64,000 nucleotides of DNA from Cymbomonas tetramitiformis (Eukaryota; Chlorophyta; Pyramimonadophyceae; Pyramimonadales; Pyramimonadaceae). The DNA is taken from assembly GCA_001247695.2 (NCBI GenBank), contig LGRX02035200.1, positions 1 to 64,000 of the forward strand, given 5' to 3'. The position numbers and the translations under genes are program-made. A model generated the notes under the pieces. The model saw only the letters and a program-made list of their open reading frames with translations, did no database searches and had not been told where the DNA came from. Position 1 is the first letter of the stretch; every line of letters starts with the position of its first letter. Positions 45,812 to 57,800 of this stretch are shown in pieces.

Positions 45812-45892
45812 TCGGGCGTGCTTGATAGTCTGGAAGGCGCAACGTACCTCTCAGATTGGGTCCGAGTCCCAACACCCCGGCTGACTAGCGTA
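45812..45892 (+). other. tRNA-derived SINE-like head, copy 1
   Basis: GTGCTTGATAGTCTGG (A-box-like) and GGTCCGAGTCCCAACA (B-box-like) are spaced as in a tRNA. A diverged copy lies at 50262-50345. No target duplication found. The region 45893-46329 after it has no gene. Confidence 0.4.
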
Positions 45893-46329
45893 TTGCTTTT
45901 TTCAGGTATGAAGTTTCAACACCTTGTATGCGTCTTTGATGTTTATTTTCAGCTGTCCAAACTTTGCAGAAATTGCTCATTATTATGTTATTGGCTACTG
46001 CCCCGTGGTACTCTGTCACAATACTGTTTTCGAAAGCAGTACTATGACAAGTACTGACGCGGTGGAATTTTTTTCGATGCCCTCTTGTTCAATACTGATG
46101 ATATCCTTCAAATAATATCATCTTTGGGACCCAAACTGAGTTACCTTGTGCCCCATTGGTCGACAGACCACGTGCAGTGCTCTCGCTGGTAGCATGTTGT
46201 CACTCGGGTAGTACTTTATGTGATATAGTGGTTACGGCCTTGTGTGAAAAGTGGTGTCACCTCTTTCGATTTCTTTCTGAGAGATTTTGGCATCAAGTAT
46301 GCCCCGCAATCATGCAAATTGAAGATATG

Positions 46330-46506
46330 TGCTGGAAACAGCAGCTCAGGCAGTGGGGACCCGCTGCCGACGGTGAAACAACGGATCACTAAACTCGGAT
46401 ATACGAACGATATATACCCGAGATGAGTGACACAGGCTGACCACCGAAGATGACATACAGGAATGACACTAGACTGTACGAACTAGTCGTAGCGTCAATT
46501 CCAGCA
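46330..46506 (-). repeat. 3' LTR of the small LTR element
   Basis: 177 bp, nearly identical to 48102-48278. Confidence 0.9.
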
Positions 46507-46956
46507 CACCACCTCATCTGAGGTGGACCAGCTAGTGACACTCACCACCCTAGCTACTAGAGTTGACAGAGAATGTAAAGAAATGTCAACTCTAGGAAGC
46601 TAGCCAAAGTCACAGGTGGCAAGATGAATGTACAGGCTAGCAAAATAATACTGCTAAGCCTAGGAAACTGCTAGTACCAATTCGGTCTGCTAAGATCAAC
46701 TCTCTGCCAGCTAGTGGTGGGTGAACCCACAATCCTCGCCTGTCTGCATGTGATGGAGAATGCTAAAAGAATTCCGCCTGTCGGTTTAGCTTTGATATCT
46801 CTGCGAACTGTAAGGTCTCTTGCCATAAAAAAAAATGTTCGTCTCAATCGGTAAAGCTGCCCGCTAGTGGTGGGAATTTCAACAACATCCTCTGCCCAAA
46901 ACTACAGCAAGTGGTGGAGAAATGCCAAAAGGAACACCGCCTGTCTGTTTAAAGAA

Positions 46957-47895
46957 CTAATAGTAGTCATCATCAGAATCGTAACTAGCATCATCCTCAC
47001 AATAAGAATCCTCATCATAAAAACCAGCACCACCAATTCCATCGGAATCGTGGGCTCCTGCCTCCCAGGCAGCCCATTCTTCTGCGGTGTACTCACTCTC
47101 GTCGTTAATAGTAGACTCATTCTCAAAAGAAATTGCGCCAACATTAAACTCGTTGTGCGGTAAAAACTCTTCCCCAAGTGGGGCATCGAAACTTCCGCCA
47201 TAAGAATTCTGCTGAAAACCTGTGTCCAGCTCGAAATCCCGTTCCAATCGATCGGACGAAAAATGCGGAGCGGCCAAGTGGCCATTGTGCTCTTCCTCTT
47301 CCTCACAACTGCCATCGGAATCGTCGAAATACCCAAGTGGGTACTCCGATTCATCCTCATCCTCACTAGGCAAATACTCCTCATAACTGTGAACAACCCC
47401 AGAGCCCATATAGGGAGGTACAATGGGAGGCCCTTAGACATAGTGAACTTCGGTTACCACAGGAGGGGCCTGTGGCACCATCTCGCTTGCCCTAGTGGCA
47501 CTAGGCAAGGGTCTAGTGGCGGAAATCTGAGTCGAAACTGATTTTGTCGCCAAAAGAGCCGGCGATTCCCCCACTCCAACATCGCAAAACTTTCCGTTCG
47601 AAATTCCAGAAACAGCGGTCTCGGCCGAAACACCACCAACTTGTGGCTCACTAGCCACCAAGATGTTCAAAACTATCGGAGAATTCTCGGTCGAAACTGC
47701 CGAAATCTGAGCCGCCTCACGGAAATGCGAAATAGCTAAATGCATGGAAGAGCATAAAGAGGTGAGTTGTGATCTCTTGAGAGTTGAGACTCTCGCAAAA
47801 CCAGTGTCGATAGATGCCAAAAGAGCTAGGAGCTCTTCACTCTCCAAAATCTGCGATGAAGTCATAATCGAATAAAGAAGCGAATACAAATCCAA
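46957..47895 (-). pseudogene. Acidic protein of the small LTR element, one in-frame stop
   Basis: One frame runs from ATG 47895 to 46957 (about 312 codons), broken only by TAA at 47436-47434. The first half is Ser/Ala/Val-rich with a Leu-rich helix (LESEELLALLASIDTGFARV). The second half is very acidic (EDEDESEYPLGYFDDSDG) and ends in an Asp/Tyr run. It resembles no known Gag to me. The overlapping 179-codon frame at 46902-47441 is a shadow. The stop may be a TAT/TAC to TAA mutation, or a read-through or gag/pol-like boundary; the former is simpler. Confidence 0.5.
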
Positions 47896-48101
47896 ATAAA
47901 GATCGCAAACGAAAAATCGTCGGAGAGCACCACCTCGTCGAAATCACCCAAAGCCGTAAGCAGCCGCCTCCAGAAAATACGTAGAATCTGTTCTAAAGCG
48001 TCCCACAAGGCGTGGAGACGCTTAACCGAAAGATAGGGCGGAAATAAAATAAAATTCTACGCTAAAATTCAGTTCACGCAAGCGTGAGAAGGACCATAAC
48101 C

Positions 48102-48278
48102 TGCTGGAAACAGCAGCTCAGGCAGTGGGGACCCGCTGCCGACGGTGAAACAACGGATCACTAAACTCGGATATACGAACGATATATACCCGAGATGAGT
48201 GACACAGGCTGACCACCGAAGATGACATACAGGAATGACACTAGACTGTACGAACTAGTCGTAGCGTCAATTCCAGCA
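48102..48278 (-). repeat. 5' LTR of the small LTR element
   Basis: Starts TGCTGGAATTGACGC on the minus strand; followed inward by the putative primer-binding site. Confidence 0.9.
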
Positions 48279-48409
48279 ATGTGTAGTATGCCCAATGATG
48301 TGTGATTTCGTGGGCCCGCTGGCATACCGTGATTTGATGCAATTGGCATGATAACATCCACCCTGCTACATGTGAAAACCCTAATATATTCCAAGCGATC
48401 CAACGTGGT

Positions 48410-49240
48410 ACAAGTAGCATGCTAAAATTCATTCCAACAGGTGCCCAAACGCCGTACATCGCCCAAATATGATTCAAAATAATATTTTGGACTATAACCA
48501 GCATCGAACGGGGCCTATACCTTGTCGGGGATGCATAGTTGAGTGTCGGATATGCGCTACTGTATGACCCCACAGTCAGCACAAGTGTACGCGTACGCAA
48601 GTAGCATGCTAGGAATCACCCCAACGGGCGCCCTAGCGCCATATATCGCACGGACATGACTCAATATGATAATCCGGACCATGAGACGTACTGATTTGGG
48701 CATGGTTGGTATTGGAGGTGCATGATTGAGTGCCGGGGACGAGGTGCTAGGGCCTGGCAGACAGAGTACCAGTACGCATACACAAGTAGCATGCTCGCAA
48801 TTATTGCAACGGGTACCCTAGCGCCGTACATCGCCCAAATATGATTCAAAATAATATTTTGGACTATAACTAGCATCGAACGGGGCCTATACCTTGTCGG
48901 GGATGCATAGTTGCGTGTCGGATATGCGCTAAGACCTCACAGTCAACACAAGTGTACGCGTACGCAAGTAGCATGCTAGGAATCACCCCAACGGGCGCCC
49001 TAGCGCCATATATCGCACGGGCATGACTCAATATGATAATCCGGACTACGAGACGTACTGATTTGGGCATGGTTGATATTGGAGGAGCATGATTGAGTGT
49101 TGGGGACGAGGTGCTAGGGCCCGGCAGACAGAGTACCAATACGCATACACAAGTAGCATGCTCGCAATTATTGCAACGGGTACCCTAGCGCCGTACATCG
49201 CCCAAATATGATTCAAAATGATATTTTGGACTACGAGAAA
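48410..49240. repeat. Dimeric satellite, monomers about 185 bp, dimer period about 370 bp
   Basis: AAGTAGCATGCT marks monomer starts near 48411, 48600, 48784, 48966 and 49151. Alternating monomers are more alike (48.41 with 48.78 and 49.15; 48.60 with 48.97) than neighbours, a higher-order arrangement. Confidence 0.85.
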
Positions 49241-51221
49241 CTAATTTTGTAGCCTTATGTGAGGGGAAATACTTTTTGGGAATTTAACGTGTGAGTGGGT
49301 CTAGCAACTGAGTTGTAGTTGATCCTGGCTGGATATTTGGGTGGTTGCCGCCATTAAGATGTCGTATATTCATATCAGGATGCCATGTGAGGTACATGGA
49401 TGTGATATTACACTTTATAGGTCACATGGTTCCATGTATCAAGGAAGTTATGACCGATTTGGCTTAGGGTGTGGGTGCGGGGGAAATGGTATAATTGGGC
49501 GTTGAGCGGCCACCACACCTTTCGATATGAATGACACGCTTAATGCATCGTATGCACATGGATAGGCCATGAGCACTTAAACTGACCAACTATACATACA
49601 TATTGAATTTTAGAAGCCTTCACGACCGGCATACCATGACTTATGTGCTTATGCCACACGTTCGCGCGGAGCCAATTCAAAAAAACAAATCCTCGAAAAA
49701 AACGAATTTCAGATTTCTGGCGGGTGTGGCTCATATGCCATCGCCGTGCGGGGCCTAATCCGTATCAATCACGCAAGTGAATTGCGAAATACCTTACATA
49801 CCTTCCAATTTCGAAACATGGTGGTTGGTTTGACCTCCAAGGCCTCGGAAGAGGGTCTCCCAAGGGTTCTAGTGTTCAGTACTTGTCACAGTACTGTGCG
49901 AATCAATTAATTTTCAGGCTTTGCACCCCTTGAAAGCATGCCGTATAGAAACGTGTCTAAATACATTTCTACTCTATAGTATCGTCGAAAACAAATCAAC
50001 AGGGTCCTAAATGATTTTCCTAAGCTGTCAACTGACCGATCTAGCCTTATAAGATGGCCGCTAGAGTGATTCAACCTTAGTACTTGTGACAGTACTGTTC
50101 CACGGGGCAGTAGCCATTATTCGAGCTGCATACACAGTTTGGCGACTTATCCCTGCCGTTTGCGTCCATTGACATTTTAGTCCCGCTAAACCAGCCGTGG
50201 GAAGCCGGTTGTTTTCCCAGTAACCTAGCATTGAGCGGCCGTCGGTTTTTTGGATATTTACGATTCGGGTGTGCTTGGTAGTCTGGGAGGCGCACCGCGC
50301 CTCTAAAATTTGATTCGAGTCCCAACACGCACCCCGGCTCCAGATTGACTACATCTCCCTTGAAAAATATACACCGATGACTACATTTCCCCCATTAATT
50401 ATATATTCGTTTATAAATATTATGACTACATTCCCCCATTGTGTCATCAATTAGATATTTTGACTACCGACCCCGAAAAAATGACTACACCTCCCCATAC
50501 AACCTTCAACTCCGCCTCCATCGATCGCAAGCCCGCTTCCGCCATCAAGCTTGTGGGTGAGTGTCGGGTGGAGCCGCCTGGTGCTGCGGTGCTGCGGTGA
50601 AAAGGTGTCGGCATCCCTGCATCCTCTGCTTTCGGCTGTGGGGCCTCACTGACTCCCATCCCGCCACCAAGGGCATTTGCCCGTTCACATGTAAGGAGGC
50701 CTTCAGCCCTAGCCGTGTCCCTGACTCCGCTCTTCCGGCGGGCACTCGATCGCAGCCGCGGGAATTTACTGCCGCGCTTGCTTCCCTTTGGGGGGCTAAT
50801 GGTGCCACCGCCCAATCTCTGGTGGTGCCAGATGAGCGAAGTCTCAATCAAACGGAAATCATGTGGACATCCAAAAAATCACGCACATAGGGTATACGCT
50901 GCAGCGATAAATAAACAAAATTACTCCGCAACGACGCGTGCACTTGACCGCGGGTCCTCATGCCGAAACCATCAAATTGGCCCCCCAACGCCCCCCAACG
51001 CCCCACCAAGTGGAGGCGTTTAGCCAATCATTTTACCACCAAAAGTAGTGGAAGGTGCCTGGCGCACCATAACCTGTTAGATATATATATTTATATAGTT
51101 GAGACTATATATTGTGATACAGTCAGAATGCTTTCAATTTCGGTAAACCAACTAAGTGTCAGTATAACATAACGAAAGCTCGGCTTAAGCCGGAAACCCT
51201 AAACCTGTGACACCCGTATTG
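49241..51221. other. No gene recognised; SINE-like head and small repeats
   Basis: 50262-50345 repeats the tRNA-like head of 45812-45892 (TGATTCGAGTCCCAACAC). GACTACATTTCCCC-like motifs recur at about 50348, 50382, 50424 and 50485. AGTACTTGTCACAGTACTG (49879) has near copies at 50090 and, inverted, near 46000. Frames at 50447-51023 look non-coding. Confidence 0.4.
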
Positions 51222-51226
51222 TACGG

Positions 51227-51892
51227 TGATACGGCGGGATAAACAGGCGCCGTGAATATATTATCAATATACAAATAAACACTGCAAAGTTGGACAGCAA
51301 TGCGAGTGTACGTAATAGCGGGTTGTGAGTGCAGTCTCTGTAAGAAGATCTGCTGAAGCACAACGCTTCCTCACTTTTGTACCATACGTCTCCCATCATC
51401 TTAGATGGTACCGCCATTGGGTTGTGAACCCGAGACGTAGGTTGAACGACCAGTATTGTAATAACGACTAGTTCGTTCATACTGTGCATGCGTGTTCCGC
51501 ACATGCTTAAAAGCCAAGATGGTTCTTGTTTGTATTCAAGATGTATCTTTGCTTTGCCATCTTCGAGTTCGACGTACGAACTCTCGATGACAAGGATGCC
51601 TGATGATGTGACATTATCATCTGGCGACATGTACAGTCATCGTCGACCGTACTGACGACTGTCATAATAATATATGACGCGACTCGACATGTACAGTCAT
51701 GGTCGACCATACTGTCGACTGTCATAATAATATATGACGCGACCGACTGTCATAATAATATATGACGCGACCGACTGTCATAATAATATATGACATGACC
51801 GACATGACATGACATGACATGGTATGACATGTCTGACAGGTATGACACGTATGACATGTATGACACATATGTCATCGGTCATGACCCTGACA
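51227..51892 (-). repeat. 3' LTR of the large element
   Basis: 666 bp; contains a tandem array of CGACTGTCATAATAATATAT (three to four units) and TATGACATG repeats. One array unit more than the other LTR. Confidence 0.9.
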
Positions 51893-54800
51893 GATCTCCC
51901 CTCTTAAAAGAGTTGTGACCTCACAACGGGCATACCTTTGTATATGTCTATGATGTCTTTGTTGTTGTCGCTTCTTGCTGGTACCAGTCTTCTTACACCG
52001 ATTTGAGGCGTCCCTCATGGTGTTTTTAGGTTATTGGGGGGAACTGAGTCCACTTTAGTCCCTCACCTTAGGCATTTTAGCCCTACAGTTCTTAGGATGT
52101 AGCCCCCATGCATGAATTGCGTATCGTATTTCAGAGTGACGTTTCAAGGTATCTTCCGAGTTTTACGTTACGGATAGATATTTGCGCTTGCCGTCGACAC
52201 TCGATGATCGACGATTTAACGAACGATTCTCGGCTATAATGCATCCACCTCTTCCTCCCTTCAGAGAGCTTACTCCCCCGAAGTTCACAGGAATACTATG
52301 GAGAGCCCCTTCCGAATATTTCGAAATAGCTTCTTTTTAATGCAGCGGAGGAGGCCCTGCTTACGAGATATCGGAGGGTCTTTATAAGTCCACTTTAAAT
52401 CCTCACCCGCCTGCCAAACTCCTTTTTTTCGGTCCGGTACGCGCGCTTTGACGAACATCTATCGCGATGAGTGAGAATGGATTCGCCACGTACTAATGTG
52501 AAATTTGTTTAGTTATGTTTGTCAAGCACAACTCAGGATCACAACTCCGTCTACCTCAATCTCCGGTAGCTGCGGATGATTGGCCAAAAGTCCGATGACA
52601 AACCACGGCTGGCAAAGGTAGCATTAGCAGTTTTTCACAGATATTGGTACCCGCATATGCGTATCTGTGTAAGGGTATGATTTATACAAGGCTCACTACA
52701 CCTTAGCAAGGAAGGATCAATTCCTGCTCCTGTCATATCAATTTGATGCAGGGTAAAAAAATGTTAGGGATATAACCCTGCAGTTCTCGGGTTGCAGCCC
52801 ATTGCACCGAAGGTGCATCGCAGTCTTTGGGATGCAGCCCTGCAGTTCTTGGGATGCAGCCCTGCAGTTCTTGGGATGCAGCCCTGATATATATATATGT
52901 GTGACCGATGGACGAAAACCTCTTGGGTACATGTTTCCACGGCCTGATTATAATATGGTCGGCAATTTTTGGCAAAAAGTCATTGGCTATCAGCTTTTGA
53001 CTCAGAAGCCATAATGTTATAGAAGCTGCGACCAATTGTGATCATATGCGGCAGTTATGCCTTCAGCATACGTAGACAATATGATTATGTGGAACTTATA
53101 ATCCCACTTAAGTTGCATCATGATAAATTTATCCAGGTGTTAACAAATGTTCAGGATTTGATAAGGGGTTGACGCCCCACAAGCCAAAGGTCACTGTCTC
53201 ATAAGGCTCGCCTCAAGTGTGCGGCTTTGAGGTTTAGCGTCTTGGCGAGGCACAGTCATGATGCTTCCTAGTCCATAATGGAGCTGGAAATGAGAATGCT
53301 CAAGATATCCGAAGACAGGAAGGCTTTTGGTTGGCCAGAGTTACTGTCAAGATGCTTAACCTTGATGGAATGGCATTCGGATACAAACTGTGCAACCATG
53401 CATGCGACTTATGCATTGGTGTATGACTTTGATGAATTGTCTCTTGTCATGAACCTGGAAGGAATGACGGGCAAATAGCTAGAGTGGCGGGTTTACTCAC
53501 TCAGCTTTGCTGTTTATGGAATTCGATGCCTGATGGCACAACTGGCAATCCTTTGCTCAGATGCTTTCCTTAAGACATTGGCAACAATTTGTGTGCCAGC
53601 TTCTTTAGATTTGGGGAGAAACTATGGATCAACAATTTATGAATCAAAACACATGTATCAAGGTTGATTCAACGAATCCTTCAACTCTTGAATTTCAACA
53701 ATCAGCATCTCAGGCTGTTGACGTCAAAGTGATGGTCGTAAGCTTACAATATAGCTTATTTACATTTGAAAAACCATCGTTCTCCTATGTCAGTGCCCCT
53801 ATAATATGATAGAGCCGGAGAAATATGCATCTATGAACTTTATGTGTCAATAAGTCAAATAAGACTTCATTTGATGTTTCAATCGGCATGATGTACCGTG
53901 TCATCAACTTTATGGCTGCTATACACAGATGCTGGAACTTTTGATAAGATGTTTAATCTTCCAAGCAAGATCACAATGATGTAAATCAATTTGTGGCAGC
54001 TGTATGAAAAATGAATGAATCTATACTCTTCCTCCCCCTCGTAAAAAGAGATGTATCAAACCAATCAGATGGTGATGTAGGATGTTATTCAATCATTATG
54101 TTATGTGAAAAATGGTTTGATAGAGAATCAGACTGAGATTACTCATCGAATGCTTTAGAGGTAACAATGTCAATCTGAACATTGATTCTCTCTACGTCAT
54201 ATTGGCAATTTGCCTGACGATTTTGAATGTGGCAAATGCCAGATGATGTCAAATGCAGTTGTTGGGTTGCAGCCCACATATTCTGTCAACTCAGGGTCAC
54301 TATGGTGTGCCCATTTTAGACAATGATTCTGGATAATGATTGTCATAATGAACAATGAAATCAGTGATGGTACCGAAGTTAACTTTGGTATCGAAGCTAA
54401 TAGAGAGTCAATCAAGAAGTGTCCGTAATGACAACAACTTACTACGAGTTGTATTTTCGTAGTTGATGGATGGCTGACATGTCATTTTATTATGAATAGA
54501 ACATGGCATTGTCTAGTGATATGTGTATATTCTTCAGCACATGATCACTTATCTCAATGGTGCCCATTTTATTTTTGGGCAAACACTATTCAGAGACTTG
54601 TTATGATAAAGAAGTATGAATGATGAATGTGTCATTTCAATCCGATAGAATTGTGACTTGTTTTATGACTATAAAATTTCTGTCACTTTCCAGAATGAGG
54701 ATGAACTGCGCTTGGAAACCAGCTGCAGATTGCGGGTTCGAGTTCCGCCATGGCTTTTCCCAAGACTTCGTGGCCTAATGGTAGAGGCAACAAATTTCTA

Positions 54801-57800
54801 AACATTCCCGAATGAGCTTTCAAAGAGTCTTTATTCCTCAATGAAGCATGCTTGTCTTATGTGCCAAAATGTTATGAAATTACAAATATGGTGTCAATCT
54901 ATATGTGGATGGTTTATACCATTGTATGCTATTCCACAAATAAATAGTGATGTCAGAATAAAACTTTGGACAATTTGCAACTTAGTACAAACCTGAGTGC
55001 ATTCAAGTCCATTTGTATGCTCAGAATCTGAATCTAATGTGCTTTCTATATGCACAGGATAGAACATTTTTTCTATGCGATTCTGGATTCAGGAACTAGA
55101 GTCAATGTAAAAGTCTTTTCCTATTTCAGACGATGAAACCCTTATTCCCTTAGGTGCAATACCTTATTGTAAGGAATAGTCATTTTCAATACAAGTTTCA
55201 ATCGATTTTCTTAAATCTGTCACTTTTATGATGATCAGATTGGTCAACTTTACAGCATAACCACTTCCCCTCGCTGAAGGAGATGACTCCCAGCATAGGA
55301 CGGTATTTAGCTGTTTTCATATGACACATGAAAAACATGAATAACTCTTGGAGAATTTCGGGATAAACATCCTGGATTGGCTGTGCTTGATTGCTCTATG
55401 CCCAAGAATGACCGAAGAGATTGCTTGCCATTTTTCAGCCATATAGCGTGGAGGCTGCTTAACAACGGTTGGGTCATAAGCTAAATAGCTATGTCAGCTA
55501 TGTAGGAGGCTGAATAGCCATGATTGCACAGACTCTGTCTTTCATGAAGAATAGACCTCTAAGAAATGGTGTATGAAAAATCAATTGACAACAACTCAAC
55601 CTTTTGGTATAATGAAGAGCTGATGATCTTTGTTGCACTACAATTGTTTAATGTGCACTAATGAAATGCCTCGTGATATATAATCTCACAGAATAGGCAT
55701 TGCTCAATGGCGATATGATCAGATATATAATGATCAATGAAGACAAGATGGTTGGTATGGCTCATTCAGTAGGCATAATTACCTCAAAGAGATGCCAATA
55801 CACGGATACATATCAAGACATAAGGGCAATAGGCTTATTGTATAGCCTTCAAGGCAGCTAGCATTTATGCTGCATTGGTCAGCTCAGTGGCTTTGATCTT
55901 TCTAGGTGTTGTACTCAGGCCGTGGCCTGCATATTGCATTGAGTAATCTTGACACCTTTAATGATCCAATCAGATGATATGTATGAAGTATCAAGAATGG
56001 TTGCCCTTTCAATGATCATCGGTGGCAGAGGCTATAGTGCTTGCACCGTGTCAGTATACAATTCTAGTCTGAATACATGCTAGACCAGATGTATACAATG
56101 TCTAGGTCTTCAAAATCAAGCTCATATGTATGTCATGGCTGATGACCTTAGAAATGTTTGATACATATATGTGTCAACTTCATGGAGTTCTGCATGGTTT
56201 GACTGTATATAGTCAGGTTTACCAAAACAAAAACAATGATGCAACTTAATTGTTTTATTTTATTATTTGTTTTTATTATTTATTTGGTTTTCAGTTGTAT
56301 TTCTAGCTTACTATCTTCCCCCCTCAAGGAAGTGTATTGCTAGGCGGTTGTCAAGCGCCGTTTAAATACAACAGAGGTCCGACCTCTATATGATGACGTG
56401 GAAGCTTTCTATGAAGCTGAATAGCAGTTCTCGGGTTGCAGCCCATTGCACCAAGGGTGCATCGCAGTCTTTGGGATGCAGCCCGAATTCACGTCATTAG
56501 CGTGGGTCATATAGTGCCCATGCATGTGCTGTATATATACAACACTACCCTCCAGCGGCGAAGTGGCTTGTTATTACCATCATCGTATGCCGTGGGATAT
56601 CAATATATGATCAGAGAGCATGGGTATATATATATATATGTACCATGTTTGTCAATATCGGAGAGACTATGTCTTCCTTAAAATCCTCATGGCTATATGT
56701 ATAATGGTGCTATACTGATGTCAACACCTTCTCTCTGAGTGATTTATTGATTTCAGATGTGATGTCGTGGCAAAAATATGTCCACGTCATTGGCACGAGT
56801 CATGTTGTGTCCATGCATACACGATCTTAGCGCAAGTCACAATACAGTGCCCGAGCATACGCGATTTTAGCGTAGGTCACATTGTGCCTCTAATTATTAT
56901 ATCTGAGAATATATGTTACTCATCTTTGTGAGTCTAGACAGCATTGTGCTGATTGCAATGCTTTCTCTGGTGACTCATATATCACAGATTATACCAATGT
57001 GGTGATCAGTCCAGTGCAATATTTTGTCACCGGAATGTACAGGGATTGTGAATGATTGCAATCCAGCCGGAGGAATAATCTCAACAGCTTATTCTGTACT
57101 AATGAATTCATCGGAGTTATACTTATTTCGATGATTCAAAAACCCATGTCATTGTAGTGATGACAGCTCATATGGATATATAGGGTTTTTATCAGAATGC
57201 TTTTATGTGATGTCAACATAGTATGAACAATTCACTTGCATCTTCATACCATGACAAAGGAGTTACGCTTGGAAGGTCTTGCATGGTGGTCACCAACAGT
57301 TATCAGCTGTTATTCGGGTGCCAAATTCTGCCTTCAGCACTGGGACTATATCAACCAGTCTTACAGCGATGCACTTGTCCTTCCCACTCTTATGTACGGC
57401 TATAGTGCCAAAGTGTATCAGGTGGGATATATATATACATTATATAACTATCATCTTCTGATCCAGGATATGCAATTAAGCATGGTATCAGGTTATATGT
57501 TATGTATATAGTTCAGCATTCCAAACTTACTCGAGAATGTAAATGCTGAGCAAGAGTCAACTTATAGTCATTGGGATATAATTTCCCATCCGAGTTTACA
57601 CTTTGTTAGTGATGGTGGATTTTAACGTTGTACAGATTTCAACGTTACTTGTGGATGCAGTGATTTTATCAAAAGCAATCCATCAGAAATCACCAGATCG
57701 GAATATAAAATGGATATGTGTGTAATCCTATCCACCTTCTTCCCCCTTTGAGGAAGTGTGTACATATAGGCAGTCAGTTATTTATATACCTTATAGCTTA

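Larger units (their letters stand above)
46330..48278 (-). mobile_element. Small LTR retrotransposon (1.95 kb) encoding an acidic protein
   Basis: Direct repeats 46330-46506 and 48102-48278 (177 bp) begin TG and end CA, with 8-bp inverted tips TGCTGGAA/TTCCAGCA. Flanks ATATG and ATGTG may be a target duplication with one change. On the minus strand, TGGTCCTTCTCACGC lies 5 nt after the 5' LTR (primer site) and GAGGTGGTG abuts the 3' LTR (polypurine tract). LTR start and tract match the outer copia element, so it is likely its non-autonomous relative. No pol. Confidence 0.85.

Noticed and set aside
46902..47441. 179-codon minus-strand frame in the small LTR element
   Set aside because: It overlaps the acidic frame in another register; the acidic frame continues past it with a single stop and has better protein character.
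50447..51023. Several 100-134 codon frames on both strands
   Set aside because: Mutually overlapping, low complexity and without recognisable domains or splice context; likely chance.
54722..54800. Possible permuted tRNA gene (B-box-like half before A-box-like half)
   Set aside because: The acceptor strands (GACTTCG and CATGGCT) do not pair, the T loop has an extra base and no anticodon stem forms. At most tRNA-derived debris.
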